A DNA stretch of 64,000 nt from Stemphylium vesicarium (Eukaryota > Ascomycota > Dothideomycetes > Pleosporales > Pleosporaceae): positions 496,001 to 560,000 of the forward strand of contig QXCR01000010.1 in NCBI GenBank assembly GCA_004380135.1. Direction: 5' to 3'. Made by a program: the position numbers and the translations under genes. Every line of letters begins with the position of its first letter. Within the stretch, counting starts at the first letter, position 1. The notes beneath the pieces are model-generated. The model worked only from the letters and a program-made list of their open reading frames with translations. It ran no database searches and was not told the DNA's origin. Below, piece by piece: positions 11,195 through 21,672 of the stretch.

Positions 11195-11749
11195 CTTAAC
11201 GGGTTTCCGCGCATGTTACGCTTTGCAGCGGAACAGGCCATACATGAATCGTCCCTGGCGCTAAGTCAAGCGAGCACGTGCTGATGTAACGCGTTAATAC
11301 CTAGGTAGTCAGGCCTTCCTCAGACGCATGCTGTGGCCCAAGATTGGTGTTTCGTTTTCCAACTTTACTGCCGCGGACAAGATTTGATGGCGCGACTCGT
11401 TTTGAACCTACCTCAGTAGCGCCTGGCTTTCCGAGATCAGTGCATCGGACCCGATAGTTTCAGCGGGATCGATGCTACGGGTCTCGGCAGTTTCGCTAAT
11501 TCAAGCTTGGGAAGTCAATACTTCAAGACGCTATGACGGCCATTGCTTAGGCGCAAAAGAGGCTGGCCACACAATCTAGAACGTGACCGCGCCCGCCCGC
11601 CAGCAGAAACCCTTAGGCGGAAGCAAGCGATGACGTCGGTCTCTCTGCTTGCTCCACCACCACCATCATCATCACCATTCCAATTCTTGACCCCGCAACA
11701 AACCCCCAAAGTTCAACTACCTTGAATTCTGCCACCCTGTCTGCTCGCC
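11195..11749. promoter_or_regulatory. Divergent promoter region of the Zn2Cys6 gene and a membrane-protein gene
   Basis: These 555 bases lie between two starts that read away from each other. No further gene is seen. The stretch near 11655-11685 is rich in CCACCA and CATCAT repeats. Confidence 0.45.
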
Positions 11750-12415
11750 ATGCTATCGCCCTCGGTATACAGCATTAGCATCCTCCAACTTGGCCTCACA
11801 TCCGCCCTCAGCGCCTACGGTCTCCACCTCTCGTACCAAAACATTACGCGGCTGCAGCAGTACGAGCAAAAGAGCGAAAAGGCCGCAGAATGGTCCAATA
11901 CCGCGGCGCAGAAACTGCACAAGACACGGACAACGCAAGCTAGTGGGACCATAACTGTACGTACACGAAAAACATGTCACGCGCCACTGAGAAATGAAGA
12001 AGAGATGGAGAAGCTAACCCAATCTGTGTCTTTTGTACAGTTAATACTGAGTTTCTTGACCTCGGCCGTCCTCGTGCTTGCACCGCGTCTCGCCTCACCG
12101 ACCGTGCTGATTGCGGCTGGTGTCGCGAATGGCGCGGCCATGTACCTCTCTCGCGTCCACATGTCGAATTTCTGGAACGACAGGAACCAGACGCGTGTGC
12201 CATTTGTAGAAAAGTTCAACGAGGCGATACGGGGCAGCGAGCAAGTAGTTGTACTGCTGGGAACACTGAGCCTAGGGTGGGGCGTAGCTGCTGGCGTATG
12301 GGCAGGCATGGCAAACGGAGGGTCAGGCATACTCGGGTTGGCGGTTTGGGCACTGGTCATGGGAGGACGCATCATGTTCATTGCGCCGGAGATGGGATGG
12401 AGTTCGCGGGTATGA
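11750..12415 (+). CDS. Small polytopic membrane protein of unknown function
   Basis: Exons 11750-11956 and 12041-12415 give 193 residues. The 84-nt intron has strong signals: a GTACGT donor, a GCTAACCC branch site and a pyrimidine-rich TTTTGTACAG acceptor. It is also a multiple of three and has no stop, so retention would add 28 residues without breaking the frame. The protein has an N-terminal hydrophobic stretch, a polar helix (LQQYEQKSEKAAEW), and three further hydrophobic segments in the second half, including LILSFLTSAVLVLAP and a Gly/Trp-rich pair near the end. I do not recognise the family. Its stop is 99 bp from the stop of the converging hydrolase gene. Confidence 0.75.
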   Translation: MLSPSVYSISILQLGLTSALSAYGLHLSYQNITRLQQYEQKSEKAAEWSNTAAQKLHKTRTTQASGTITVRTRKTCHAPLRNEEEMEKLTQSVSFVQLILSFLTSAVLVLAPRLASPTVLIAAGVANGAAMYLSRVHMSNFWNDRNQTRVPFVEKFNEAIRGSEQVVVLLGTLSLGWGVAAGVWAGMANGGSGILGLAVWALVMGGRIMFIAPEMGWSSRV

Positions 12416-12514
12416 GATTGGGAGTGGAAATAATCGCTACTGCTGCCGGGACTTGATTCATGATAGTCTTCTTACTCAATCGGGGTATCTAACGCTATGT
12501 GAAACAAGTACGAT

Positions 12515-14864
12515 TTATGACTTGACGTCCCCCATGTCGCCTATCAAGCGCATACTATCCGCTTCCCGAACCCAGTCTTCTATTCTCGCGCCAACATCCC
12601 CAACGAGGCGCTCATACGTCTCGTTCACGAAGAATAGAGACGTATGTGCTGTGACCTCGTCCATGTTCTCCATAAAGACCTCGATCCACGTCGGATCTTT
12701 GTTGCCATCACTGTCTTTTGGTGGCAGCATGCAGAATTTCTTCAGCTTCTTGGACTTTACAGTCATGTTTCCGTCCGAGTCGGCGCGAGGCGGATAACTG
12801 CTCTGGCTGTCTGTGGTAGAGAGTGTATAGGACGAGTCGGCGCGACTGTCTGGCGGGGTCTGATTCATGATTCCGCTACGAGAGAATTCATAGTGGCCGT
12901 AGGGGCCTTGCGACCCTTCTTGGGGCGCTTCTTGAAGCCCCAACTGCATGGCGCCCACATCTTCCTCAAGCTCAGTTGTCGCGGGAACGGGCTCCTGTCT
13001 CTCTGCGGGTATTTTTCCTTCGCGCAAATCCGCCTCTCTCTGTCTCTGTCGTGCCTCTTCCTCTCTTTGTTCAGCCTCTGCTTTGCGCTGATTTCTTTCC
13101 TTTTGCCTTTGTTTTTCCTCTGCTGACACATGCTCTGTTTCCTGCTCCCTCTTCTTCTCGGCCTTGTCGTGTTCTTTCCTTTGTTTCTCGCGTCTTTCCT
13201 GTTCCTTTCTTTCTTCCTTTTTACGCTCTTCCTCTCTCTTCTTCTCTCCTTTCTCCTGCTCTTTTTTCTCCTTCATTTTCTCCTTCTCCCACCTCTCTTC
13301 TAGCTTAGTGCGCTCATTGATGGTTTTGTTTCGCATCTTGATGGCTTTGTGATAGTCTTTGAGTGCTTGATCGTGTTCTTTCTCTGCGGCTTTACGTTGG
13401 GCCTTGTCGGTGAACTGTATTAGATCCACAAATGGTGGCTCCTGAGGGATGGGTGGTATCTCTGGGAGGTCAGCCGGGCCCTCTTTCTCGATGGATACAT
13501 CATGCGACCTGTGGGATTCAACAGAGATGGCAGCAGCGAGCTGTTCTTCAGATGTACTCCGCTCCACGCTTTCCTTCTGATCTTCTTGCATCTCGATGGA
13601 TTCCCGTGGCGAGTCGGCTATCGGTTCAGGGTGAATATGGGCCAGCTCTGGCTCTGATGATGCCGCTGAAGGGCTTCTGGTATTCTCTATTCTCTGTACA
13701 TGGAGTTCATTGGACTTGAAAATGTCCGGCGAAGCGTACACACTGCTGTCGGGAGGCTGCGATTGACGGCTGACAGAGCGTGACGGGGATGGTGACTTCA
13801 GAGACGAGGACCTCGGAGATTTTGGCTTCTTAGACCTTCCCGTGCTAGCAGTATAGTAGTTGATGAAGCGCACTCGGGGTACCGTGCGCAACTGAGGGTA
13901 TCCATTCTTCCTTCTGGCCTCGTCATCTTCTTCCAGCGCTCGTATCTTGGCGTATCTGTCCTTTAGCTCTTTATAATCGGCCATGGCGCTGCCGAATTCA
14001 AAGTGTGATTTTACAAGGCCTTTGGTGGCCTCCTTCAACCCGTCTTTGTAGTGTTTAGTCAACCAATGCAAGCTGTTTTCCCAGCCCTTTCGATTTGGCA
14101 GGCGGACGTCGTTGGGGAAAGCCGGGTTGTAGTTTGGATCAGCTGGCTGTGGATTGAAGATTGTGCTCATCCTGCTGGGTCTCTGACCTACACTGGCGTC
14201 TTGTACGATGGCATCCTGTGGGGTTGGTGGTGCGTTGAATATGCTGCCTAGACCGGCCTTGATAATACCAGGATGCATGCCCAAGAAAGGTACATCGAAG
14301 TTTACAATGCCAATAATGCGGTGGCGAAAGACTAGGGCAATGTCTGCAGCAAGTAGACCGCCCATGGAATGACCGAGCAAGATAATGTCAGTCCACTGGT
14401 CTTCGTGCGGGGCTAGCCTGCCGACTGTCAGTTGGGTTAGGAGAGTGAAGGCGTGGATCGTACCATGTTGAGAAATTGTCTCTTGCTATTTCAAGTGAAT
14501 CTCTTGATCTATATCGCGGGTAGATCTTTGTGTGAATTACGTGGGATTCTGCGAGAGTAATGGCGACAAGGTTGTGGACGTGGGCGGGGAAGCTCCTAAA
14601 ACTAGTCTCATTGCCCATGAAGCCATGAATGTAGACGAGGAGTAAGCGTCGGCGGCCCGATTCTTCAAGCGTTGGATCTGGCACAAGCGACTGAGTGGAA
14701 GAGGATCGCGGGTCCTGTGAAGACATGACAATAGGGGAATAGGGTGGAGGGGCGTCGTTAGCTGGGGTGGATTCCCGCGGTGGTAGTGGTGGTGGGCGGC
14801 TTTGGTTGGGCACATGGGCTGAAGCAGCCTGTCGGGTGGGCGACGTCATGGCTGGACAGGTCAT
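12515..14864 (-). CDS. Alpha/beta-hydrolase (lipase-like) with a long charged coiled-coil insert
   Basis: Exons 14464-14864 and 12515-14417 around a short 46-nt intron give 767 residues. The N terminus is Pro-rich and disordered. The hydrolase core begins with LLLVYIHGFMGNETSF, an oxyanion-type HGF motif. The nucleophile elbow is GHSMGG with Ser151, formed just after the splice. Residues of roughly 360-560 are a K/E/R-rich, low-complexity helix of 200 residues (repeats such as KEEERKKEER and QRQREADLRE). The C terminus returns to a folded segment (FMENMDEVTAHTSLFF) that could supply the catalytic His. The fold resembles DUF676/PGAP1-like serine hydrolases, so lipid or ester hydrolysis is likely, but the substrate is unknown. 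ATGs at 14864 and 14849 are both possible. Confidence 0.8.
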
Positions 14865-16497
14865 CAAACGGTGGCTACGTGCATGGCTATGGAAGAAAGC
14901 TGCAGTTGTGTAGGGATAGTGATCACAGAGGGTATTAAATCATGTCATGGCACAAGTTAGGTGCAGAGTGCAGCGTGGAGGGGCAATGTGGGGTTCTGCG
15001 GCGGCAACCTTGAAAGCTATACGCGGCTGCGCCTCGCCGGTGCTAGTTGGAATACGCAGAATCGTATTGCGCGATGCTCGACACAGGCGCATTTTTCAGG
15101 GGTAAGCTAAGTGTAGAAGAGGAAGAGGTTGCGACCAATTGTTTGCACAGGGAATTCACACGCTGACACAAAGCTGCGATGTAAGCTACGGTTCGGCTGG
15201 CTGGGGTGCACAAAAAAAAATTAATTTACATGGATGCGCAGCGATAGGGTAGCAGGGTAGTAGGGTAGCAGGGTAGCAGGGTAATGCAGAGTTCGGATTG
15301 CTAGGTGTGAACGTGAACAACAAAAGGAGGTAGAGGCTAAGCTGGGCAAGGCTCATATACAATAGCCACGGATGCTGGGTGAGGCTGGCGCGGGCAACAG
15401 AACAAGGTGGCTTGGCAATACACCAGGCACAGCGGCAAACGAGTCGTGCCTTTGTGAGGTGCGACAGGGTCGCTACTAAGAATAACAGACTTGTTGGTGG
15501 ACCACGGACCTGCATACCAGCGTTCCAGAATCCGCATGGCGCGCCACTGCAGGTGCAAGCGGGACGGATGGCTAGCACGCGCGCTGTACCATGGTATGCT
15601 GAAATCTCCGAGACGTGGACAACAGACGGTCAATGGCCGCGAGCGAGGTGGACGGAGAGAGATGCAGCGAGAGAGAGAAAGAAACACAACGAGAAAGAAG
15701 GCGCGCGAGATTAACCGTCATCATGCATCGTCATGGCAATTGGACCTTGGTTCGCCCAGGGCGAGCCGTGCTATGTGGTGGTGCGTCGGTGGATCCTGCT
15801 ATTCCTGGACACGTTATCTCGCTTGCGCGCCAATCACTCCCTCCCCCCAAGGGTCCGTTCCCACGGCCTGCCCAGCTGGCTGCTGCAGACGACGCCAAAC
15901 CGTTTGGTTCGTGCTCAGCGTGCGCGCGACGAGAGAGAGAAGAAATAGAAAGAAGAGAAACATAGACAGCGTCTGTGTCTGTGTGCTTGTGCGTGTGAGT
16001 GTGCGCCCTCGTTTCTTCCCTCCCGCCGCCGCCGCTGCCGCTGCTGCGACGTCGACGATTCAACCCACCCACGACGAAAGCGAAGTCGCTCACTTTTCCT
16101 TCCCGTCAACCGTCCCGTCCGCCCGCGCGCCCTCGCCTTTGTCCTCGCCCGTCTCCTCTTCCCTTTCCCTCTCCTTCTCCCGAGCCCTGCCCTGCCCTGC
16201 TCTGCTCTGCCATCTCCCTCGCGCGACACCATCGCGAAGCCAATGCGGCACCCTTGACCTCCTTCACGCGTGCGTCTATCCAATTCGACTCCCGAGTCCT
16301 CTCCTCGCACATGCTGATCGTCGCCCTCTCCAGACCCTCCCTCAGCCACTTACCCGGCGTCCGTTCTTTTCTCGATATTCACTCGCTCATACACGCTGCC
16401 TTTGTCCATTGACTGGAACTCTACTGTCTCTACAACACATGTTCCGCCAACACGTCCCATTCGCCCCCGATTCTCTGAGAGCATCGCCTGCAACTTT
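14865..16497. other. Gene-free divergent upstream region, repeat- and pyrimidine-rich
   Basis: These 1.6 kb separate two divergent starts. It contains an 8-bp tandem repeat (15247-15286), a purine run of GAGA/AGAGAGA type around 15655-15710 and again at 15930-15960, and a CT-rich stretch at about 16090-16400 that looks like the 5' leader of the rightward gene. Open frames here have low-complexity translations and no recognisable domain, so I do not call them genes. Confidence 0.5.
15247..15286. repeat. 8-bp tandem repeat, five units of GGGTAGCA type
   Basis: Units read GGGTAGCA, GGGTAGTA, GGGTAGCA, GGGTAGCA, GGGTAATG. This is a small minisatellite in the upstream region; it is not the fungal telomere repeat. 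Confidence 0.85.
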
Positions 16498-18204
16498 ATG
16501 GATAGCCCCCCAACTCCCACCACCATATCGAGAGTCGATTCGCGCTACCGTCACCGGCCCCAAAACCTCCCCCACCAGGACCATCCTGCACCCGCCCTGC
16601 ATCGCCGAGAAGACGAATCTCCTCCACCCAGCCCTGACGGGGAATCCAACGGTAGAGAGAATATGAGCAGAGGTCATCGCTTCTTCCACCGCCGCGCCGC
16701 GCAGGGCAACACCAAAGTAGTGACCGTTGCCGTCGAAGTTGTCGCAACTGTCGACGGCAACGGCAGTTTGGTCGCCCAGGAGACTTTGGCTCCCGTAACA
16801 CCGCAACCCTCGAATCAAGCCGCCGCCGCCACCGCCACCCCAGCCGCCCTACCGTCAATCAAGTCAGCCGCCCCTCCAGCCCAGCAGCCGCTTCCGTCAG
16901 CTGCTGAATTGCCCCTGGTGCCCTCGGTGCCCTCAGTCCCTACTGTGGCTTTACCTGCAGTCCCGTCTGTTCCCGCAGTTCCGCCGTTTCCCAGTTATCT
17001 GAACGTACCGACCGTCCCTGCCTATCCCTTCTCCACCGGCAATCCTGTTGTCCAAGTTGCAGCTACCTCGGATCCTGTCAGTGCATCGCCAGCTCCAACC
17101 CCCGTACCCGACACCGCTGTCGCGCCATCTACCCTCATAGATACACCACCCCTTTCTGTTTCGAGTTCCTCCGCGAACACGACATCATCCAGTACCGCAT
17201 CCGTGTTGCCTTCTTATTACTCTTCTTTTTCTTCTGCTTCTTCATTCACTTCTTCCGACACCATCTCAGCTTCTACATCAACCGAACTTGTCGCATCAAT
17301 CGCGGCAGTGCCGTCTCGCTCAGCTTCAACCTCACAGTCTCTACCGTCATCCAGCAGCACGTCATCTGCCGAAACTTCAACCAGTTCGCAGTCTGCTGTC
17401 GACAGCATTGTGACTACCTCGGATACTCCAACTCCAACTGCATACGATGGCAACTGGGGCACTGATGCGTCTGGAACGGCCGCTGTACCTGCTGCCACTA
17501 CAGCAGTCATATCAGGCTCCGAGGCCGACAGTAGCCCTTCACCTCTCGAAACGCCCAAAGTAGTTGGAAGTGTAGTAGGGAGCCTTGCTGGTGCCGCGCT
17601 TATCCTAGCCATAATATTACTGCTTCTGCGACGCCATAAACGGAAACGAGGCGGCGCCCTACAGCTCACTGGAGATGATCGCACAGACAACAACCAGTCT
17701 ATGAGGCAAGCACCACCCACGGCTAACTCGCTTACCCCTATTGCTTTCCTCAATCGCTTCTCTGGTCTGTCCGGAAAAACTGCAGAGACCAGCTTGAGCG
17801 GCGGCGAGCGCAGCTTTCAACGAGTGTCAGGTCGCAAACTGCCATCCGCCTTCAGTGAGGGTATGACATCAGACCAGTTTTCTCGTGGGGGAACTCTGTC
17901 TGGTTCCTCATTCTACCAAGACGATCACGGTGTCTATGGCGGCGCGGCCGTGTCCAAAGAGTTTGGCAAGGAAATTGGCGATACCTCGACGACGCGAGAG
18001 TCAGGACATATGAATATCCGACCCAGTCCAGCAAGAACACCCATCATACGGCATCCCGATGATGGGAACCCTTTTGCTACAGATCGCAACTACCTGAGTC
18101 CACCGCAATCTCCCAATTCCGACCGGCCTCCCGGAGGTACGCTCGGAAGAAGTCTGCCTTCGGCCGATGGATCGCGCTCGAGCCGATTCACGGAGAATGT
18201 TTAA
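16498..18204 (+). CDS. Mucin-like single-pass membrane protein
   Basis: A single exon encodes 568 residues from the ATG at 16498; an internal ATG at 16663 (MSRGHRFFHRR) gives 513 residues and is a reasonable alternative. After a segment reading TKVVTVAVEVVATVDGNG comes a Pro/Ala/Val-rich part, then about 200 residues dominated by Ser and Thr, as in a heavily O-glycosylated ectodomain. One membrane helix (GSLAGAALILAIILLLL) is followed by the basic stop-transfer RRHKRKR and a cytoplasmic tail rich in Ser, Pro and Gly. The layout matches fungal surface sensors and mucins. No classical signal peptide is seen, so either the helix acts as anchor or an upstream exon is missing. Function is unknown. 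Confidence 0.7.
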   Translation: MDSPPTPTTISRVDSRYRHRPQNLPHQDHPAPALHRREDESPPPSPDGESNGRENMSRGHRFFHRRAAQGNTKVVTVAVEVVATVDGNGSLVAQETLAPVTPQPSNQAAAATATPAALPSIKSAAPPAQQPLPSAAELPLVPSVPSVPTVALPAVPSVPAVPPFPSYLNVPTVPAYPFSTGNPVVQVAATSDPVSASPAPTPVPDTAVAPSTLIDTPPLSVSSSSANTTSSSTASVLPSYYSSFSSASSFTSSDTISASTSTELVASIAAVPSRSASTSQSLPSSSSTSSAETSTSSQSAVDSIVTTSDTPTPTAYDGNWGTDASGTAAVPAATTAVISGSEADSSPSPLETPKVVGSVVGSLAGAALILAIILLLLRRHKRKRGGALQLTGDDRTDNNQSMRQAPPTANSLTPIAFLNRFSGLSGKTAETSLSGGERSFQRVSGRKLPSAFSEGMTSDQFSRGGTLSGSSFYQDDHGVYGGAAVSKEFGKEIGDTSTTRESGHMNIRPSPARTPIIRHPDDGNPFATDRNYLSPPQSPNSDRPPGGTLGRSLPSADGSRSSRFTENV

Positions 18205-19275
18205 ACGACCTCTTGTGCTTTGTTACTCCCTGCCTTGCTTTCGCTCTAGCGTCTGCTTTATCTCACGACACGCATGAATGTGCGTACCGCTTGTTTCCAC
18301 ACTTCCACTACATCGCAATTGTTGGCCGTCTTGTCTTGTATACCCCTGAATCCGCTCGGCATGTTCCATCACTCACCACATACTGTCCTTGATTCGGCCG
18401 CAATCTGGCGGCTGAGAACTAATGTCTTGTCTGTTTCTACTACTGCTGTTATTTGGTCTTTGGTGATTTTTTCCGGGGGGTTCGATTCTTCACGACGCTG
18501 CCGGGCTAGGAGCGATGCGCAGATTCACACTCTTGGTTCTGCTTGAAGGAGACATCCTCAGACTGGCCTCTTTGTCCATATCGGCTCTGCGGTCCGTGTA
18601 TATATTCTTTGCTACACTCTGTCCGAGGTAGCTGTGTGCATATGGTCGCCATGTTTCCCATGTATTGTGCCGGGTATCGGGGCTAGAGGTCCTGATTGTA
18701 CGATGGGTTGGAGTTTACAACGGGTTTCTGTTAATGTCGAAAAGTCTGGTCTTGCAAATTTACTTCTCCATACCTTTGACCTTGTGTGATGCCACGTCCA
18801 AAACTAACCCACTATTGTCATGTGCCCTTTTTCTGGCGGATACGTCGGCCTCGACGAACCAATGACAAGTGCCGGAATCTGCTTGAGATTGCATCATCGC
18901 ACTTGTTCCACGACATTTTGTTCGTGCCATGTAAATCAATACTAGTTGTGATCCCATATATGCGCGGAAGATCGGCTTAGCTCAGCCACCGCCGTTCATT
19001 CCAAATGATCAAGCACTGCCCCACGATCGGCAGAAGGCCCGAACCTGCATCTATTAGCGTGCCGTAAGGCCAGCAGCTACACTACTGTATATATTGTCTG
19101 ACGATGATTACGGCTGCCTCATCACCACCCATCATCCCTAATATTCCAACGAAGCCAGAAATAAATAAACAAAGCAAAACTTCTGTCCAGCCATCCACAT
19201 TGCGTAGCCACTACCCTCGTCCCCAACCATAGCAAACCTACAAATCAAGCAACCAACCTACCTACCAAGAACACC
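18205..19275. other. Intergenic, tandem rightward genes
   Basis: No gene is seen in this 1.07 kb. It should hold the 3' end of the mucin-like gene and the promoter of the LURP-one gene. The last 100 bases are rich in A and C, as in many fungal 5' leaders. Confidence 0.45.
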
Positions 19276-20240
19276 ATGGCCGGCCTTGCCCCCGTCCCGC
19301 AGCCCATTGGCATATTCTCGCAATTCCTAGCCGCGGGCCCCGAAACGCTGGTGCTGAAAGAAAAAGTCATGTCGCTGACGGGCGACAGCTTCAGCATCAA
19401 GCTGGCCAACGGCACGCCGGTGCTCAAGGTCGAGGGCAAGGTCATGAGCATTTCTGGGCGCAAGAAGATGTTCGACATGAACGGCAACCACCTGTGCAGC
19501 ATTATCAAGGAGCATTTCCATCTGCATTCGACGTATGTGGTTGAGAGTGCGGATGGGCAGAAGGTTATGGAGGTGAAGAGTAGTTTTAAACGTAAGTTTG
19601 AATTTTTTTTTTCCCTTTTTTTCCCTTGTTCTTGGTGTTTTGGTGTTGGGCATGTGTGTTGCGTTGATTCTGGTGGGACCAGGCGGATTAGATGATGAGG
19701 AGGGGGAACAACAAGAGTGATAACAGAGGAAAGAGAGAGAGAGAGAGGAACATGACGGTACAAGAAAGAAAAAAAGCTAACAAGCGGGGGGTGGGTTCTT
19801 CAACCCTCCTTCCTTCTCTCAGTCATAGGAAGTAAAGCAACAGCAACGTTTACGTCCGCAAACGGAAAACAAGAATCTCTCGTCATGCACGGCGACTTCT
19901 TCGACACTCAAGCCGATATCATTGATGAGGCACAGAACAGTACGTCGTTCCCCGTCTTTCTCCTTCTTCTCCTTCTTCTCCTTTTTGGGCACCCCAGATA
20001 CCCCAATTGAAAACTGGGATCCATTCAAAAACTTGCATCTAACATGGCGCCTACTTACTCTCTCTTTTCCCGTGCTCCACAGACCTCGTAGTCGCACGCA
20101 TCGACCGCAAGCTGCTCAGTGGCAAGGACATTTTCTTCGACCAGCAGACGTACGGCGTGCAAATCGCTCCGGGGGTGGATATGGCGCTTATTGCTGCCCT
20201 GTGCATTTGCCTCGACGAGAAGAATAATGAGGGCTCATAG
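19276..20240 (+). CDS. LURP-one-related (tubby-fold) protein
   Basis: Exons 19276-19591, 19823-19939 and 20083-20240 give 196 residues. The first intron is 231 nt, long for this genome. The protein follows the LURP-one/DUF567 beta-barrel pattern: LKEKVMSLTGDSFSIK, GTPVLKVEGKVMSISGRKKM, FKLIGSKATATF (created by the first splice) and the closing APGVDMALIAALCICLDE. Related proteins share the tubby C-terminal fold and are thought to bind membrane phospholipid, but no biochemical role is established for the fungal ones. The ATG in CACCATGGCC is a good start context. Splicing phases are all consistent. Confidence 0.88.
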
Positions 20241-20937
20241 GGAACGAGGACGAAGATCGACAAGAAGATGAAGGCAAGATGGCGAGAAAAATGGAGGGTA
20301 GTCTGTTTGTACCAAGGGGGGAGAAGAGCTTGAATGGTGGAGTAGAGTAAGGAGATGGGAATAAAGAGAGGGAGAGGGAAGGCTGGGTAATACATCCACA
20401 TTTATACATGTACATCCTATTGCAATACGATAATAACTTCAACTCTCTATTCTACCGCTACTGAACAATGCAAGAGTTGATAGTATTTGACGTCACACAC
20501 TCCTAGTTATGCTTGTTCTTCTCCCCCTTTCTCCCTAGGCTACCATGTTCTACTACTAAACACTTCATCAGCAGTAAAGATATCAACTCGTCCTTTTGCT
20601 TCGCGTCCAAAAACACACACCTCTTACCTTGCCATGTAAAAAAACCAGTATAGTCACGATACAACAGTCTACTTGACATCACCCTTGCAAACCGCTTCAA
20701 CGAAGAAATAATGTAACCGAGTTGGAAACCCACACATCCCGTACGGATAGATTTAACGATTCACCGGCGACGGGTGGTTACAAGGCCGAGAGAGGTGTAG
20801 ATATCATAGCAGGTAGATTAGCGATGTTCAGAAGACAATGGGAAATGGACAAGGGCGTAGTGTCGAGTAATCTTTGATATTAGACGACAAGAGAAAGGAA
20901 AAGAAGAAAAAAAGATTCAGAGGAAAAAGAGCGTTAT

Positions 20938-20974
<37 letters not shown>

Positions 20975-21672
20975 GACTCATATTGTAACGCCTCACATCT
21001 ATAATCCAACACCGGTCCCTAGCAAAGAAAGAAAGGGAATCAAAGCGAAAGAAAGATATGGTGTGAAAACCAGACAAGACATCGATGGTGACGATGACGT
21101 TCTAAAGAGGAAAGAAATAAAAAAGCAAGTTGCATCCGTCGCTTCCCGGCAATCGCAAAACACGCTCGCGCATAAATAAGCTGATAATGCAACACACATG
21201 AAACGGAAGCCCAAACAAGACCAAGCGATCGCAAATAATGACGAAGAAAAAACAAAAAGTATTGCAAATAGAATGCGAGCCATGTTTGAAGGTAGTGGTA
21301 ATAGAATATGAACGCCGTAAGATGTATGCTATGCTTGACTCAAAAAGAAAAACGGGGATATTGCTTCCTGCTTCACACTCCTCTCTGCTTCTTCTTCTTC
21401 TTCCTCTTCTCGTCAACATTTACGCCAGCGGAAAGGTTTCTGAGAAACTTTTTCACCTCCAACTCCTCTCCAGACAAGCCATTTTGTGCCTAAAAACAAA
21501 CAAACAAACATGTCGTGGTTACATGTATATGTTCTTGGAATGTAGCAGCAGGCAGAGGCAAGGCGTGAAGGGCATCATGAGTAGACACGATGGCAAGGTT
21601 GACCACGGCGCGGACTCGTCCAAACATGATGTAGACCACGTGCAGACAGACGGATTAAACTCATCGAGCAAC
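20241..21672. other. Convergent 3' flank with AT microsatellite
   Basis: These 1.4 kb lie between two converging genes. It holds a (TA)12 tract and, at 21373-21489, a protein-like open frame behind a strong splice acceptor for the leftward F-box gene. Otherwise no gene is seen. Confidence 0.5.
20944..20968. repeat. (TA)n microsatellite
   Basis: A pure run of 12 TA units plus one T, likely length-polymorphic. Confidence 0.9.

Noticed and set aside
15491..16666. 391-codon open frame upstream of the mucin-like gene
   Set aside because: The translation is low-complexity Arg/Ser/Pro from purine and CT-rich repeats, has no domain, and overlaps the start of a better-supported gene in another frame.
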